A DNA stretch of 64,000 bases. It comes from Monosporascus cannonballus. Lineage: Eukaryota; Ascomycota; Sordariomycetes; Xylariales. Within the stretch, counting starts at the first letter, position 1. Each line of letters begins with the position of its first letter. Location: assembly GCA_004154925.1 (NCBI GenBank), contig QJNS01000021.1, positions 124,001 through 188,000 of the forward strand. The letters run 5' to 3'. The position numbers were made by a program, and so were the translations under genes. Below are positions 14,301-26,329 of this stretch, one piece after another. Under the pieces are notes generated by a model. The model made no database searches. It worked only from the letters and a program-made list of their open reading frames with translations, and was not told the origin of the DNA.

Positions 14301-16600
14301 ATTAAAAAAAGATACGAATAAAAATAACCTTTAAAACGAAATACGGATAATTTAAGTATTTGGTTATATTAATAGGATTTATAAACGTATTAGTAACTTT
14401 TTATCGCGTAGTAAACTATATATTATGAAAATATCTTCATACGTTTGTTATTTGTTATCTCGATAATACTTTTATTTTTTTCGTAACAGAAAAAGTATAT
14501 GCAGAATACGTATATAAAGTTTTTTAAACGTTATAGCATATAACGTTATTTGTTAATGTAAAAAAAAGTTAGTTTTATAAATAAAAAGTAAAATATTTAA
14601 AATATATTATTATTCCGAAGTATATTTAAATGGACCTTAAAATATTATTGCAGTTATAAAACGGTAGATATTAATTACGGTTAAGGAGGTATAGGTATTT
14701 TTTAGATTTGTTGATTATTATAGAAAACTTATTTAAACCTTTAGTAAAATAATTATATTCTTCCTAAATTTTACGAAAAAAAAGATTTAAATAAATGCCT
14801 AAAACGGAAAAAGTATTTGAAGATATTAAGGATACGATTATTAACGAATTAATGCTAATTATGTACGATTTAAATCGTTCCGTGAAGTTAAAAATTGATA
14901 TTTCGGATTATACGTTAGGCGTAATGATTAAATAGCAGAATAATTAAAGTAAATAATACCTTATTGTATTTTTTTTATATAAATTAAAAGGAATCGAATT
15001 TAATTATGGTATTATAAATAAGGAATTTATGTTTATTATTATGGCATTTTAAAAGTTTAAGTATTTCTTAAAGAAAAGCTTATAATAGGTTAAAGTTTGT
15101 ATGGATTATTAAAAACTTATCCGATTTATTACGATTATGGAATTTATAGGACCATAATTAAAATATGTAAAAGAATTAGCGAATTTCGATTTTGCTATTA
15201 TTTATAGAAAAGGTTTAGAAAATGATAAAGTAAATACTTTAAGCAAGTAATTAAATTTCGAAGAAAAATTGGTTAAAGTTAGCCATATAATTTTTGATAT
15301 TATTATAAAAGGATATTAACATTTACAACAGATTGCAACAATTCGGGTAATATTTTTTGATATATATTTGAAAACTAAGTAATATAATAATAATTTTTTA
15401 GAAAACCAAAAAAATAAATAAAATATAAATGCCCAAAAAATACCAACGAATTTAGTACGAAAAATATATAAATATTTGTTATATAGATATCTTGGAATTT
15501 ATAAGATTTTAAAACGGCTTTAATGCATATATTTTTTATTAGAATAAAATTACCGATATAGAAAATTATATAATAATACGATATTTATATCAAAATAAAA
15601 ATTCGACGATATAAGTCAGACGGAAAATTACAGTTATTATTAGTTATAAAACGATTATAGTATATAGTTATATTTAACTTTATTATTAAATTTCTTATGT
15701 TAGAAAATGTAATTACGAAAATATATTATGATAGCATTTTCGTTATCGTCGATAGATTTACAAATTTGTTTTAGTTTTTATTATATTTTAAGGATATAAA
15801 CAGCGAACAAATGATATATATTTTTTTAGATATATTTTTAGCATATACGAATTATTAATGGAAGCTTTTGTAAATACAGAATCAATATTTGCATTTAAGT
15901 TTTGGCAAAGCTTTATGGCATAAATCGGCTTAAATTATAAGTTGTTTAATGTATGTGAACCTTAAATAAATAATGAAATAAAACGAAGAAATTAAACTTT
16001 GGAAATATATTTATAATATTATATTAATTACGAATAAAATACCTGGGTTAAGAATTTATTAATTGCACAAATAGCTTATATTATTAGTTATTACAAAAAT
16101 ATTAAAATAATATTAGCGAATACAAATTTTTGTTTTATTCCAAAAGTTTATAGAAAAATATATGATAATAGTTTAATTAATGTTAAAATAGTCCTTAGGT
16201 TAAAATAATTATAATAGTTATATTAAGAAATAAAAAACGGAAGTAAAATTCGTACGTAATTAAATAAATAAGTATTATAATTAGAAAAGGTTAAAAGGAT
16301 TAATTTTTAAAAATGGGGAAATGATTTTTCTAATTATCAAAACTATTTAAATAAAATGACCAAATAAAAAACCTGATTTTAAATATATTGGTTTGTATAA
16401 AATTATTAAGAAAATCTCAGAAAATAATTATTAATTAATATTTTTGTTAAAAGTTAAATTTTATCCAATTTCTTATATTTTCTTATTTAAGTTAGCAATA
16501 GATAAAATTAAAGTATAAACGATACAAAACGATATGGAAGTAAAAGACAAATAAGCATATAAGATAAAAAGAATCGTCGATATATGAAAATAAAACGGAT
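11348..16600 (+). pseudogene. Gag-pol of nested Gypsy element (RT, integrase recognisable)
   Basis: Gag may start at the ATG at 11348 (reads MKSEKEKEK); the sister copy at 18854 reads MDSEKEKEK. Reverse transcriptase is clear: 14112-14200 reads GYPMFFVPKENRKLQFVF followed by NYRQLNN. The catalytic YxDD box is at 14456-14467 as YLDN, one G-to-A change from YLDD. The integrase core is at about 15710-15765 (YYDSIFVIVDRFTN). Stops interrupt every domain. In an intact element the product would be processed to capsid, protease, RT/RNase H and integrase; here it is dead. The frame limits are approximate. Confidence 0.85.
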
Positions 16601-17338
16601 TTACCTAGTACCTAATTAAATGGAAAAAGCACCCGGATTCCGAAAATACCTGGAAATCTGTTAAGAATTTTATTAGCGCTTAACGCTTATTGAAAAACGT
16701 TTATTAATAACGACGGAATTACCGGAGAAAATTATGTTCTAATTAACGTTTTTTAACAGCCAGGTAATGCCAGGCAGCTTAAAAGAAAGAGCTAAGGCGG
16801 CTAAGGAAGCCTCGGCGTTGATCTCTTCCTAATGCTTTGGCTTTTTTAATTCCTTCAACAATTATAGTTCTTATTATATTATTTTAATTCTTTTAGAACT
16901 GAAAAACTTTTTTTATTTTTAAAAATAAATTAATTACGTAATAACTTCGTTTATTTTTTATTAATAGCATTTTTGCAAATCCAAGAAACGTTTTTCCCTA
17001 AGTATCGTTTCGCGTTTTAAACGTTAATTTTCGGTACGAATGTTTTTAAGGAGAATAAAAGAATGCTATTGCTATTATGATGATAATTACGTTTAACGTA
17101 CACCTTATATTTGGAAATAGTTTTTATATTTCGTATTTCCAACTTTTGGAAAAGTATAAGAAATATAGTATAACTTTAAAACTAAAATCGTTAAAAATAA
17201 AACGCAGATTTTGATATTACGTAATGAACGCAAAAGCCTAACGATGATTTTTAATAATACGGGTTAATATCTTGAGGAAAAAAGGCTTACTAAAAAAAGA
17301 AAATTTTTGAAAGCAAGATTTGGGGAAAAGAGAGATCG

Positions 17339-17747
17339 TATTATAATTTAAGCTAGCTGGGCCTACAAAAACGGTTTAGCCATAATTACGAAGTTACGTT
17401 CATTTAAGGTTACGTAATTAATGCTTAACGGATTTTAACTAAGTACGATTAAGTAAAATTAAATAATATTAAACAACAGTTTAATAAGGCTTTGTTAAGC
17501 AGAAATAAGTAATAATAAAGGAATTAAGATATATATACTTATTATTCCATAGTTTAAATAATTTTAGCTTGTAATACTTATTAATGTTAATCGTTTATAA
17601 TATAACAATTCGTTATTTAAGGCACCCTTGGTATTACAAGACGTAATACGATTACCGTATTTATTGCTCAGATTCCTACGATACTTCTGTCAACATAAAC
17701 CCGTACGACTAAGGTTTAATAGTTGGTTAAACCCCCTAGCCGTCACA
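17339..17747 (+). repeat. 3' LTR of nested Gypsy element
   Basis: Runs from TATTATAATTTAA, the mutated TGTTACGACCCAA, to CGTCACA. Its last 120 bp are almost intact (GGTTTAATAGTTGGTTAAAC, then CCCCTAGCCGTCACA). Confidence 0.85.
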
Positions 17748-17752
17748 CAAGT

Positions 17753-18328
17753 ACGCCGGCAAAAACGACAAATATAACAGCTTAACGTATTATACGAAAA
17801 GAAATTTAAAAGAAGATTATTTATAAGAAAACTGCGAAATAACGAAACCTAAAAAATTAGGAAAATTTTATAAAAAGGTTTTAAATGCGACAATAAAAAC
17901 CATTAATAACCCTATTACTCTAAATATACGAATTAAAACATATTAGTGTATCGTAATCATTAATTAGGGAGCTTTAGACGAAACTGATATTGCACTAAAT
18001 ATTATTAATAAGTTTAAATTATTATAGAAATACAAGTCAAAATCTTATAGAGTTACGGATGCTAAAAGTCAGAATTTCGCTTACGATAATAAAAAGATTT
18101 TACGCGAAATTAATTACCTTGAAACATGTATTTAAAAACAATGCTAAACGGTTAATTTCGATATAGTTTTCTTTAAGAATTACGATATAATTTTAAGATT
18201 ATTATGAATATACTAATATCGAACCTTAACTAATTAAAACATTAACAAGGTAAGGTTCGTCTTGTATTTCGTTAACAAATAAAAGAAATTTAAAATTTTA
18301 ACATTCGGTTTAAAGTAATGACGAATAC
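17753..18328 (+). pseudogene. Outer element segment between the two nested insertions
   Basis: Continues the outer element's interior past the CAAGT duplication with ACGCCGGCAAAAACGAC, matching 21725-21745 in a sister copy. It covers the end of gag and the protease region up to the second insertion at 18329. It is full of stops. Confidence 0.6.
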
Positions 18329-18734
18329 TGTTATGGCCTGACAGGCTGCGGCCTTGGGAAACGGTCGCAACAGGAAAATGACTAAGCCATGTGGGTCGAG
18401 TTACGTAATGGCTCGACAGGATCGATTATAGAGCCCGTAAAGCCAGGCTCGACAGGATCGATCGTAGAGCCCATAGAGCCAGACTCGACAGGATCGATCG
18501 TAAAACCCATAAAACCAGGCTTAACAAAATCGATAAAATAAGATATATATGGTTATTATTTCTATAATTTAACTAATTTTAATTCATAATTATAATATCT
18601 TTACCTAAGGCAATTTAAAATTATGAGATATAATACGATTATTATATTTATTACTCAGATTTTTATGATGCTTCTATTAATATAAACCCGTACGATTAAG
18701 GTTTAATAATTAATTAAACCCTTTAGCCGTTATA
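18329..18734 (+). repeat. 5' LTR with 36-bp tandem repeats
   Basis: Begins TGTTATGGCCTGACAGG and ends CGTTATA. The 5' half carries the 36-bp repeats listed separately and is hardly mutated. The 3' half follows the module common to all LTRs of this superfamily here. It pairs with 25918-26324. Confidence 0.85.
18410..18540 (+). repeat. 36-bp tandem repeat in LTR U3 (3 copies plus a part)
   Basis: Copies at 18410-18445, 18446-18481 and 18482-18517, plus a partial copy from 18518. Each contains CTCGACAGGATCGAT and then an AGCCCATAGAGCCA-like end. The partner LTR has the same array, more mutated, at 25999-26034, 26035-26070 and 26071-26106. Repeats in U3 of LTR elements often carry promoter or enhancer sites; that role is inferred here. 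Confidence 0.85.
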
Positions 18735-19611
18735 CGTTATAAGCTCTTATTTAATAATACCGCTAAACTTTATATAATATCGCCGACGCTATATCTACCA
18801 GTAAACAGCCCCAACAGCCTATTTATCAAGCTCCTGATTACCCGGATATTAGAATGGACTCCGAAAAGGAAAAAGAAAAACCTTATTTTTTCACGAAAGT
18901 TTTTTCGACGTCTAAATGCTATAAACGAACGTATCTTCCAGTTCGAGGAAGATAATAACGATTTTACGATATCTTTTTAAGCCGCCTATAAAACATTTAA
19001 AGAAAAAAAAACTCCCGACATTAAAAAACCCTTTCGAATAAGCTATGTTATTTAATTAAATTCTATTAAGGAATTAAATAAAATCTTTAATTCTTTTAAG
19101 TCTAAATCTTTTAACGGAACCTTAATTAAGTTATAATTATTTTTAACTTGATACCGAATATATTCCGGATATTTTCCTATTTTATTTATTACGTTTATTT
19201 AATGTGTGAAATTTATAATCGGACAATTTACCGAAAATATGGTTATTTAATTTAAACCATTTATAAGAGAGTACGTTATTTTATTGATCGAAAAACGAAA
19301 CCTAAAGGTAATACGAATTTATAACCATTACGAATAATTTAAATAAGCATTAACAAAAACCTTCGGAATATTAAATAAAAAAATCCGAAATATAGATTTA
19401 ATAATTACGACCAAAAGGATTTATATTTAACTACGAGAATACATTAATTTAACTAATAAGCAAATTAAATTAAAAATGAAAAACATTAATAACTAAATTT
19501 TTCAACGGCTTAAAACAATACCAAAAAGTTTTATTAAATTTAATCTGCCTAATTATTTACCGGATTATATCGTTATAATAATTAAGATTAACGATTAATA
19601 ATACGCGTAAT
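18735..19611 (+). pseudogene. Truncated gag left of the internal LTR
   Basis: Leader and gag start (ATG at 18854, reads MDSEKEKEKP) of the 18329 element. It is cut off within gag by the LTR at 19612, and the rest of this gag is not found to the right of that LTR. Numerous stops. Confidence 0.65.
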
Positions 19612-19986
19612 TGTTACGACCCGACAAGCTCCGGTCTCAAAAAACGGTCAGGCAGGGAGCATACAGGCCACCTCCCGGGTTACGTAACGGTGATCACTGC
19701 TAAGCCAGTAATTATTAATAATTAAATGTGATCTCAAATAATCACGATCACCACCAATGGCGTAATTACGAATAATTAAGCCAAAAAAAAGAAGGATATA
19801 AACGTTTATTATTTTCATAGTTTAAATAACTTTAGTTTGCAATATAACATCGTTACTTAAGGTATCTTTAATATTACGAAACGTAATACGTTACTGTATT
19901 TATTGCTTAAATTCTTACGATATTCCTACTAATATAAACCCGTCGACTTAAGGTTTAATAATTGGTTAAACCGTTTAGCCGTTATA
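19612..19986 (+). repeat. Internal LTR of a different subfamily
   Basis: Begins TGTTACGACCCGACAAG and ends CGTTATA, 375 bp. Its 5' half (ACCTCCCGGGTTACGTAACG, then a GTGATCAC palindrome) differs from the flanking LTR pair but resembles the LTR at 29405. It is followed by a full leader and gag, so it is the 5' LTR of an element rather than a solo LTR. Confidence 0.8.
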
Positions 19987-22900
19987 CGTTACAAACCTTT
20001 GTTCAGTAATACCGTCAAACTTTGAACAATATTTAATATTGCCAAAATATCGACCAGCATTTAGGAAACCTTTATTTAGCAGTTTTAAGCTCAAATTCGG
20101 AAATTAAAGAAAAAGGTTTAATAACTTAGGGTTACGTTATTTGCTTAAAGCGCTTTCGCCCGTATAAAGCCTAAAAAACCGGAACCTTATGATGGAAAAA
20201 GTAACTTTTAAACCTTTTAAATTTAGGCATAAGTTTACTTTCGTTTTTTAAACCTTAATAACTTAGCGGATAAGGTCCTAATAATAAAAGCATATTTAAT
20301 AGGAAACGCTACCGATTGGTTTAAATTTATTATAAGAAACTTTTTAGAAATAAAAAGATTAAATAAAAAAGATTTTATTAACGAATTTTTTCGCTTTATA
20401 TTAATTTCGAGAATAAAGTACGTAATAATTTCGGCAATCCGGATTAAAAACGATTTACGGCCTAATAATTTCTGTAATTCCGATAAAAAGGATTTGCGTT
20501 TAAGTACGCCGTAACCTTTAAAAGTTTTGCGGTTAAGGCAAAATAAGGAGATGATAAGGCCAATACCCTTATTAACATGTTTTATAAAGGATTAAAAAAT
20601 AATATAAAAAATAAAAATATTCGGATTAAACAATTAACTGTCCTAAATCAATATATTATAGAAATAATTAAAATTAATAATTGATAATTTAAAAACCGGT
20701 AAAAGAAAAAAGGATAATATGCTTTACGTTCGGAATATAATAAATGTAATTAAGGAAAAAAACGAAATGTATTTTTTATTTTTTTATGGAACGGCGCCAG
20801 AATTTATGGAATTCGGCGTTACCCATAAATAGGATTGGAGCCAGATTAAACGCTTTAATTATGGTAAAATAGAATATAAAGCTTATAAGTATAAGAAACT
20901 TAAAAAACCACAATAAAATAACTGGACCCCCGTATTAGAAAAATAACCCAGAAATAATTAAGGAAATAATAATAAAGCTATTAACATAATTTAAGCGAAA
21001 TACGAATTAAGTTTATAAAAAAATTTAATAAGGATTATTATAATAAAAAATTCGACGAAAAATACGAAAAGTTAAAAAGTTAACTTAATAAATATTACGA
21101 ACATAATAAAAAGCGTTATAAAGATAATTACGCGAATACCAAAATTAAGCAGAAATATTTTATCCCGGAATATTTAACCAATACGGCAGAATGTACGCTG
21201 TATATTATCGACGACGAGAATATCCCGATTACGAAAAATGGAAATAACATATCTACGTACGAATTACCCGTATATATTACGAAGGATTCAATTTTTTAAA
21301 TCGTACCGGACATAATAAGAATAATAAGTAATGGTATTAATAATTTCGAATTATAACCCTAGAAAATATCTAATAATTGGCCGAAGCGGAAAGCTAGCCC
21401 GAAAAAAGGCAGTGCCCGTAAAAAAACCCCTTTCGTTACTATAGATGGTATAATTACTAAACGGAAAAGGAATTAATCCAATATACGGTAAAAAAGCATT
21501 ATTAAAAAGTTATTACGGACCTTTATTTCGAATTAGCATTTATGGTAAGTTTTTATAAAAGGAAAGTTATTAAGGGAAAAATACGTTAATTTATAGGAAA
21601 TTTTTAAAACGACAGTCGAAACGACGTAAAATAGGATATAGTAACAAACATAAGAAAATAATTTATTTAATAAAAAAGGAATTATAAAAAAATTAAAAAC
21701 AATTAATACGACTTAAAGGGGCAGTACGCCGGCAATAATAATAAATATAGCAGCTTAACGAATTAAATAAAAAAGCATAAGTAAAACATAATAAGTTCGA
21801 ATAAAAATTAAAAGAAAAAGGTTATTTATAAAAAAGCTGTAACATAACGAAACCTAAAGGAATTAAAGTAAACTTTTAAAAAAGGCTTTAAACGTAACGA
21901 TAAAAAACGTTAACAACTTTATTATTTTGGAAATACGAATTAAAATATATTAATATATTGTAATACTAAATTGCGGAGCTTTAAGCGGAAATTATATTAT
22001 ATCGGATATAATTAATAAGTTTAAATTGCCATAGAGATATAAGTTAAAGTTTTACGTAATGATAAATATTAAATGTTAGGAATTTGTTTACGATAATAGA
22101 AAAATTATACGCGAAATTAATTACCTTAAGATTTTTATTTAAGGATAATATTAGATAATTAATTTCGATATCGTGTTATTCGAAATTTACGATATAATCT
22201 TAGGATTATTATGGATACGTTAGTACGGAATTTTAATTATTAGAAAAAGTGGCCAAATAAAATATATTGTATTTTGTTTAATAAATTGCAAAAAAGAAAT
22301 TAAGACATTAATATTCGATTAATACTAACGATAAATATAAGCATAAAGATAAGACAAAAACCTTATTACTTAAAAGGATAAGATATAAGAAAAAAACGTG
22401 TATTAAAAAAATACGACGGATTATGATTATTATTAAAGCGAAATTAAAATAATTAAATAACAATTTATAATAATAGCAGTCCAAATCATTAAAAGATTTA
22501 ATAAACATATTACCACAATATAATAATTAGAAGTAACTTTTTAAAAAAGAACTTAACACCAAATTACAAGAACATAGCGAATAAAATTATAAGATAATCC
22601 TTAAAACAGGATTTTCGACAAAATTTTACTTTATTTACATTTTTAGCAGAAACGGATTATTTACTTTTAAAAAATAACTAAAAAAATCGGTTATAGAAAA
22701 AATAAATTCAACTTTCGATATTACTAATAAAATACTTTATATTTTTCGTACTAAAAAAACGAAAGATTACAGGTTATTAGTAATTATATATAATTAACCA
22801 ACATGATTATCACAAATTAAATATTATTACCCTTAATTCCGGAAATACAAAATTAATTTTATAAAGCGAAATTATTTATAACATTCGATTTTAAAAATAA

Positions 22901-25900
22901 ATACAGTTTTATTAAAATTAGAAAAACATATAAATAAAAAATAGCCTTTAAAACGAAATGCGGATTATTTGAATATTTGAGTATATTGATACAACTTACG
23001 AACGTATTAGTGACATTTTAACGGATAATAAATTATGTGTTGCGAAATATATTAATATTTTCGTCTTTATTATCTCAACGACATTTTTATTTTTTCAGAA
23101 ACGGAAAAAGCATACGTAAGATATATTTATAAAGTTCTTTAAGTTTTATAAAACGTAAAATTATTAGTTAATGTAAAAAAGAGTTAGTTTTATAAATACA
23201 AAAAAAATATCTGGGATATATCATTACCCTAAAATATATTCAGATGAATCTTTAGAAAATCGTTATAATCCTAAAATAACAGATGTTAATAATGGTTAAG
23301 GGAATACAGATAGTCTTTGGATTTATTAATTATTATAGGAAATTTATTTAAAACTTTCATATAATAATTATATTCTTAACGGATTTTACGAAAAGAAATT
23401 TAAATCAATGCTAAATACGGAAAAAGCATTTCAAAATATTAAAAATGTAATTATTAACGAAATAATATTAATTATATACGATTTAAACTCTTTTATTAAG
23501 CTAAAAACCGATATTTCGGATTCCACGTTAAGCGTAATAATCCTATAACGGATAATTAAGGCAAATTATACCTTATTATATTTTTTGTATTAATTAAAAA
23601 ACCCGAATTTAATTATGGTATTCCAAATAAAGGATTTATAGCTATTATTATGACATTTCGAGAATTTAGGTATTTCTTAAAGGGAAATTTGTACCAGATT
23701 AAGGTTTATACAGATTATCAAAATTTTACCCGATTTATTACGATTAGAGAATTTACGAAACGATAATTAAGATATGCGGAAAATTGGCGAACTTTGATTT
23801 CGTTATTATTTATAAGAAATATTTAAAAAATCATAAAATAAATACCTTAAGAAAACAACCAAACTTCGAAAGGAAATTTTTAAAATTAGCCATATAATTT
23901 ATAATACGATTATAAAAAATATTTATGCTTATAATAAATTACGATAATATAAGTTGTGCCCTTTAATATGTATCAACGGATTTAATAATATAGCGATAAT
24001 CTCCCAGAAAACTAAAAAACAAATGAAATACAAATTCCGAAAAATACCGAAAAGATTTAGTACGAAATATATACAAATATCAGCTATACGGATATCCAGA
24101 AATTCATAAAACTTTAAAACGATTTTAACGTATGTATTCCTTTTTTAAAATAAAATTAACCGCACAAAACGGTATCGGCAATACGATATTTGCGTTAAAA
24201 TAAATATTTGACGATATAAGTTATACGAAAAACTACAGCTATTAATAATTACAAAATAGTTATAACATTTAATTATATTCGATTTTATTATAAAATCTTT
24301 TATATTAAAAAATCTAGTTCCGAGAACATATTATAATAATATTTTCGTAATCGTCGACGGATTTACGAAATTTGCTTATTTTTATTATATCACGAAAATA
24401 TAAATGCCGAATAAATAATATATATATTCTTTAAATATATTTTTATTACGTACGGATTATTAAAAAAACTTATTTTAAATAAAAGATCGATATTTGTAAT
24501 TAAGTTTTAACAAATTTTTATAATACAAATCGGCTTAAATTACAGATTATTTAACGTATTTAAACTTTAACGAAAAGAAAAAATGAAACGGATAAATTAA
24601 GTTTTAGAAATTTACTTACGATATTTTGTTAATTACGAATAAAATAAATAAATTAAGAAGTTGTTAATCGTATAACTGGCTTATAACATCAGTTATTATA
24701 AAAATATTAAAATAATATTAACGAATATAAATTTTGATTTTAACCCGGAAATTTGCAACAAAGTATATAACGATAAATTAATTAATATTACAATAATTTT
24801 TATATCAAGGTAATTGCGATAATTATATCAAAAAACAAAAATAAAACTATAATTGGTACAAAATTAAATAAACAAATATTATAACTCAAACAGGGTTTAA
24901 AAATTGACTTTCGAAAAGAGGCAAATATTTTTTTGTCATAAAAAACATTTAAATAAAACAACCTAATAAAAATTCCGATTTTAAATATATTGGTCGGTAA
25001 AAATGCGTCAACAAAGTCTTAGAAAATAATTATTACTTAAAGGTTTTATTAAGAGGTAAATTTTATTTAATTTCTTATGTTTTTTTAGTCGAATTAATAG
25101 CAGATATAATTAACGTATATGCGGTATAAGACGATATTAAGATAAAAAATAAATAAATATACGAAATAAAAAAAACTTTGGACATACGAAAACGAAACGG
25201 ATTTACCCAGTACTTAATTAAAAAAAATACCCGGATTCCGAAAATATCTAGGAATTTGCCAAAAACCTTATTAACGTTTAGCGCTTATTAAAAAACTTTT
25301 ACTAATAACACCGAAATTAGCAAGGTTAAAAATCCTTTAATCGGTAAACGACTAATCGATAGAATTAAGGTTAAACCAGTCGAAAGGAATTACAGCCTAT
25401 ACCGATATAACCTGGGCGGCTTTTAATTCGGCCTGTTTTTCTTAACATTCCAATTTATCTAACTTTTCCAGGGACCCAAACCTACGAAATAACATACGTA
25501 TTATACGGTTGGACCATAATTTCTTTTATTTTCAAAAACGGCGAACCTTGGCCTACGCTTATTCCGTTTTTTCCTTAGCTTTTTTAAGTTCCGTTTTCAT
25601 TTTAAAGTAATTGAAAACGAATTTTTTAAGTTAAAAAATAAAAAAACGGTTAACGTTATAAAAGCTTTAATTCCGTATTATATATTTTTCGTATTAGGAA
25701 AAATCCGACAAAAAATACGATAAAATAACAATCCGCGATAAATATAATAAAAATACATAAGTAAATTTATAATCCGAAAAATAATTAATTTGAGTAAATT
25801 ATTTCGTTTTTTAATTTTTCTGGTAATCGGCTTTTTAAAACGACCCGATATAATGGCAAAAAAAAAACTTACAAAAAAAAGATTTTTCGAAGCGAAAATT

Positions 25901-25917
25901 ATAAAAAGGAAAAATCG
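19987..25917 (+). pseudogene. Gag-pol interior of recombinant Gypsy element
   Basis: The gag nucleocapsid shows a CCHC zinc knuckle with perfect spacing at 20851-20892. It reads RFNYGKIEYKAYKY, where C-x2-C-x4-H-x4-C is expected. Reverse transcriptase begins near 22730 (FFVLKKTKDYRLLVI), and the catalytic box at 23071-23082 reads YLND. The integrase core near 24330 reads YYNNIFVIVDGFTKFA. The changes at the second, third and fourth zinc ligands (C, H and C, all to Y) and at the first catalytic D (to N) each need one G-to-A or C-to-T. Dead in all frames. Confidence 0.8.
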
Positions 25918-26324
25918 TATTATAACATGATAAATTGCGGCCTCGGAAAACGGTCCTAATAGGAAAATAACTAAGCCATATAAGTCGAATTACGTAATAG
26001 CTTAATAAGATCGATTATAAAGCCCGTAAAACTAAGTTCCACAGGATTGATCGTAAAGCCCATAAAGCCAAGCTGAATAAGATCAATCGTAAAGCGTTTA
26101 AAACCAGACTCGATAAAATCGATAAAATAAAATATATACGCTTATTATTTCCATAGTTTAAATAGCATCAGTTTGCAATTATAATATCGTTATCTAAGGG
26201 ACCCTTGGAATTACGAGACGTAATACGATTACTATATCTATTGCTCAGATTCCCACGATACTTCTGCCAACATAAACCCGTACGACTAAGATTCAATAGT
26301 TGGTTAAACCCCCTAGCCGTCACA
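25918..26324 (+). repeat. 3' LTR with 36-bp tandem repeats
   Basis: Partner of 18329-18734: same 36-bp array (25999-26106) and same 5' start, mutated to TATTATAACATGATAAATT. The end is almost perfect (CCCCTAGCCGTCACA). A purine-rich tract (AAAAAGGAAAAATCG) lies just before it. Confidence 0.85.
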
Positions 26325-26329
26325 AATAT

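Larger units (their letters stand above)
10820..17747 (+). mobile_element. Complete nested Ty3/Gypsy element, RIP-inactivated
   Basis: Both LTRs are present (10820-11227 and 17339-17747), and the element is bounded by a perfect 5-bp target duplication CAAGT at 10815-10819 and 17748-17752. The interior of about 6.1 kb has the Ty3/Gypsy order: gag, then protease, reverse transcriptase and integrase. It inserted into the gag/pol boundary of an older copy of the same superfamily. The 3' LTR is visibly less decayed than the 5' LTR. A purine-rich tract at 17321-17336 precedes the 3' LTR and fits the plus-strand primer. No coding capacity remains. Confidence 0.9.
18329..26324 (+). mobile_element. 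Second nested Gypsy element, a recombinant with extra internal LTR
   Basis: The outer LTRs (18329-18734 and 25918-26324) share a distinctive 5' half with 36-bp tandem repeats. They are flanked by AATAC (18324-18328) and AATAT (26325-26329), a duplication with one C-to-T change. Inside, a gag fragment (18735-19611) is followed by a foreign LTR (19612-19986) and then a complete leader, gag and pol (19987-25917). The simplest history is insertion of another element in gag, then a deletion by recombination between the two homologous interiors. Confidence 0.8.

Noticed and set aside
18410..18540. Regular 36-bp repeats resembling a CRISPR array
   Set aside because: Units are directly tandem without spacers, lie in an LTR and recur in its partner; the genome is eukaryotic.
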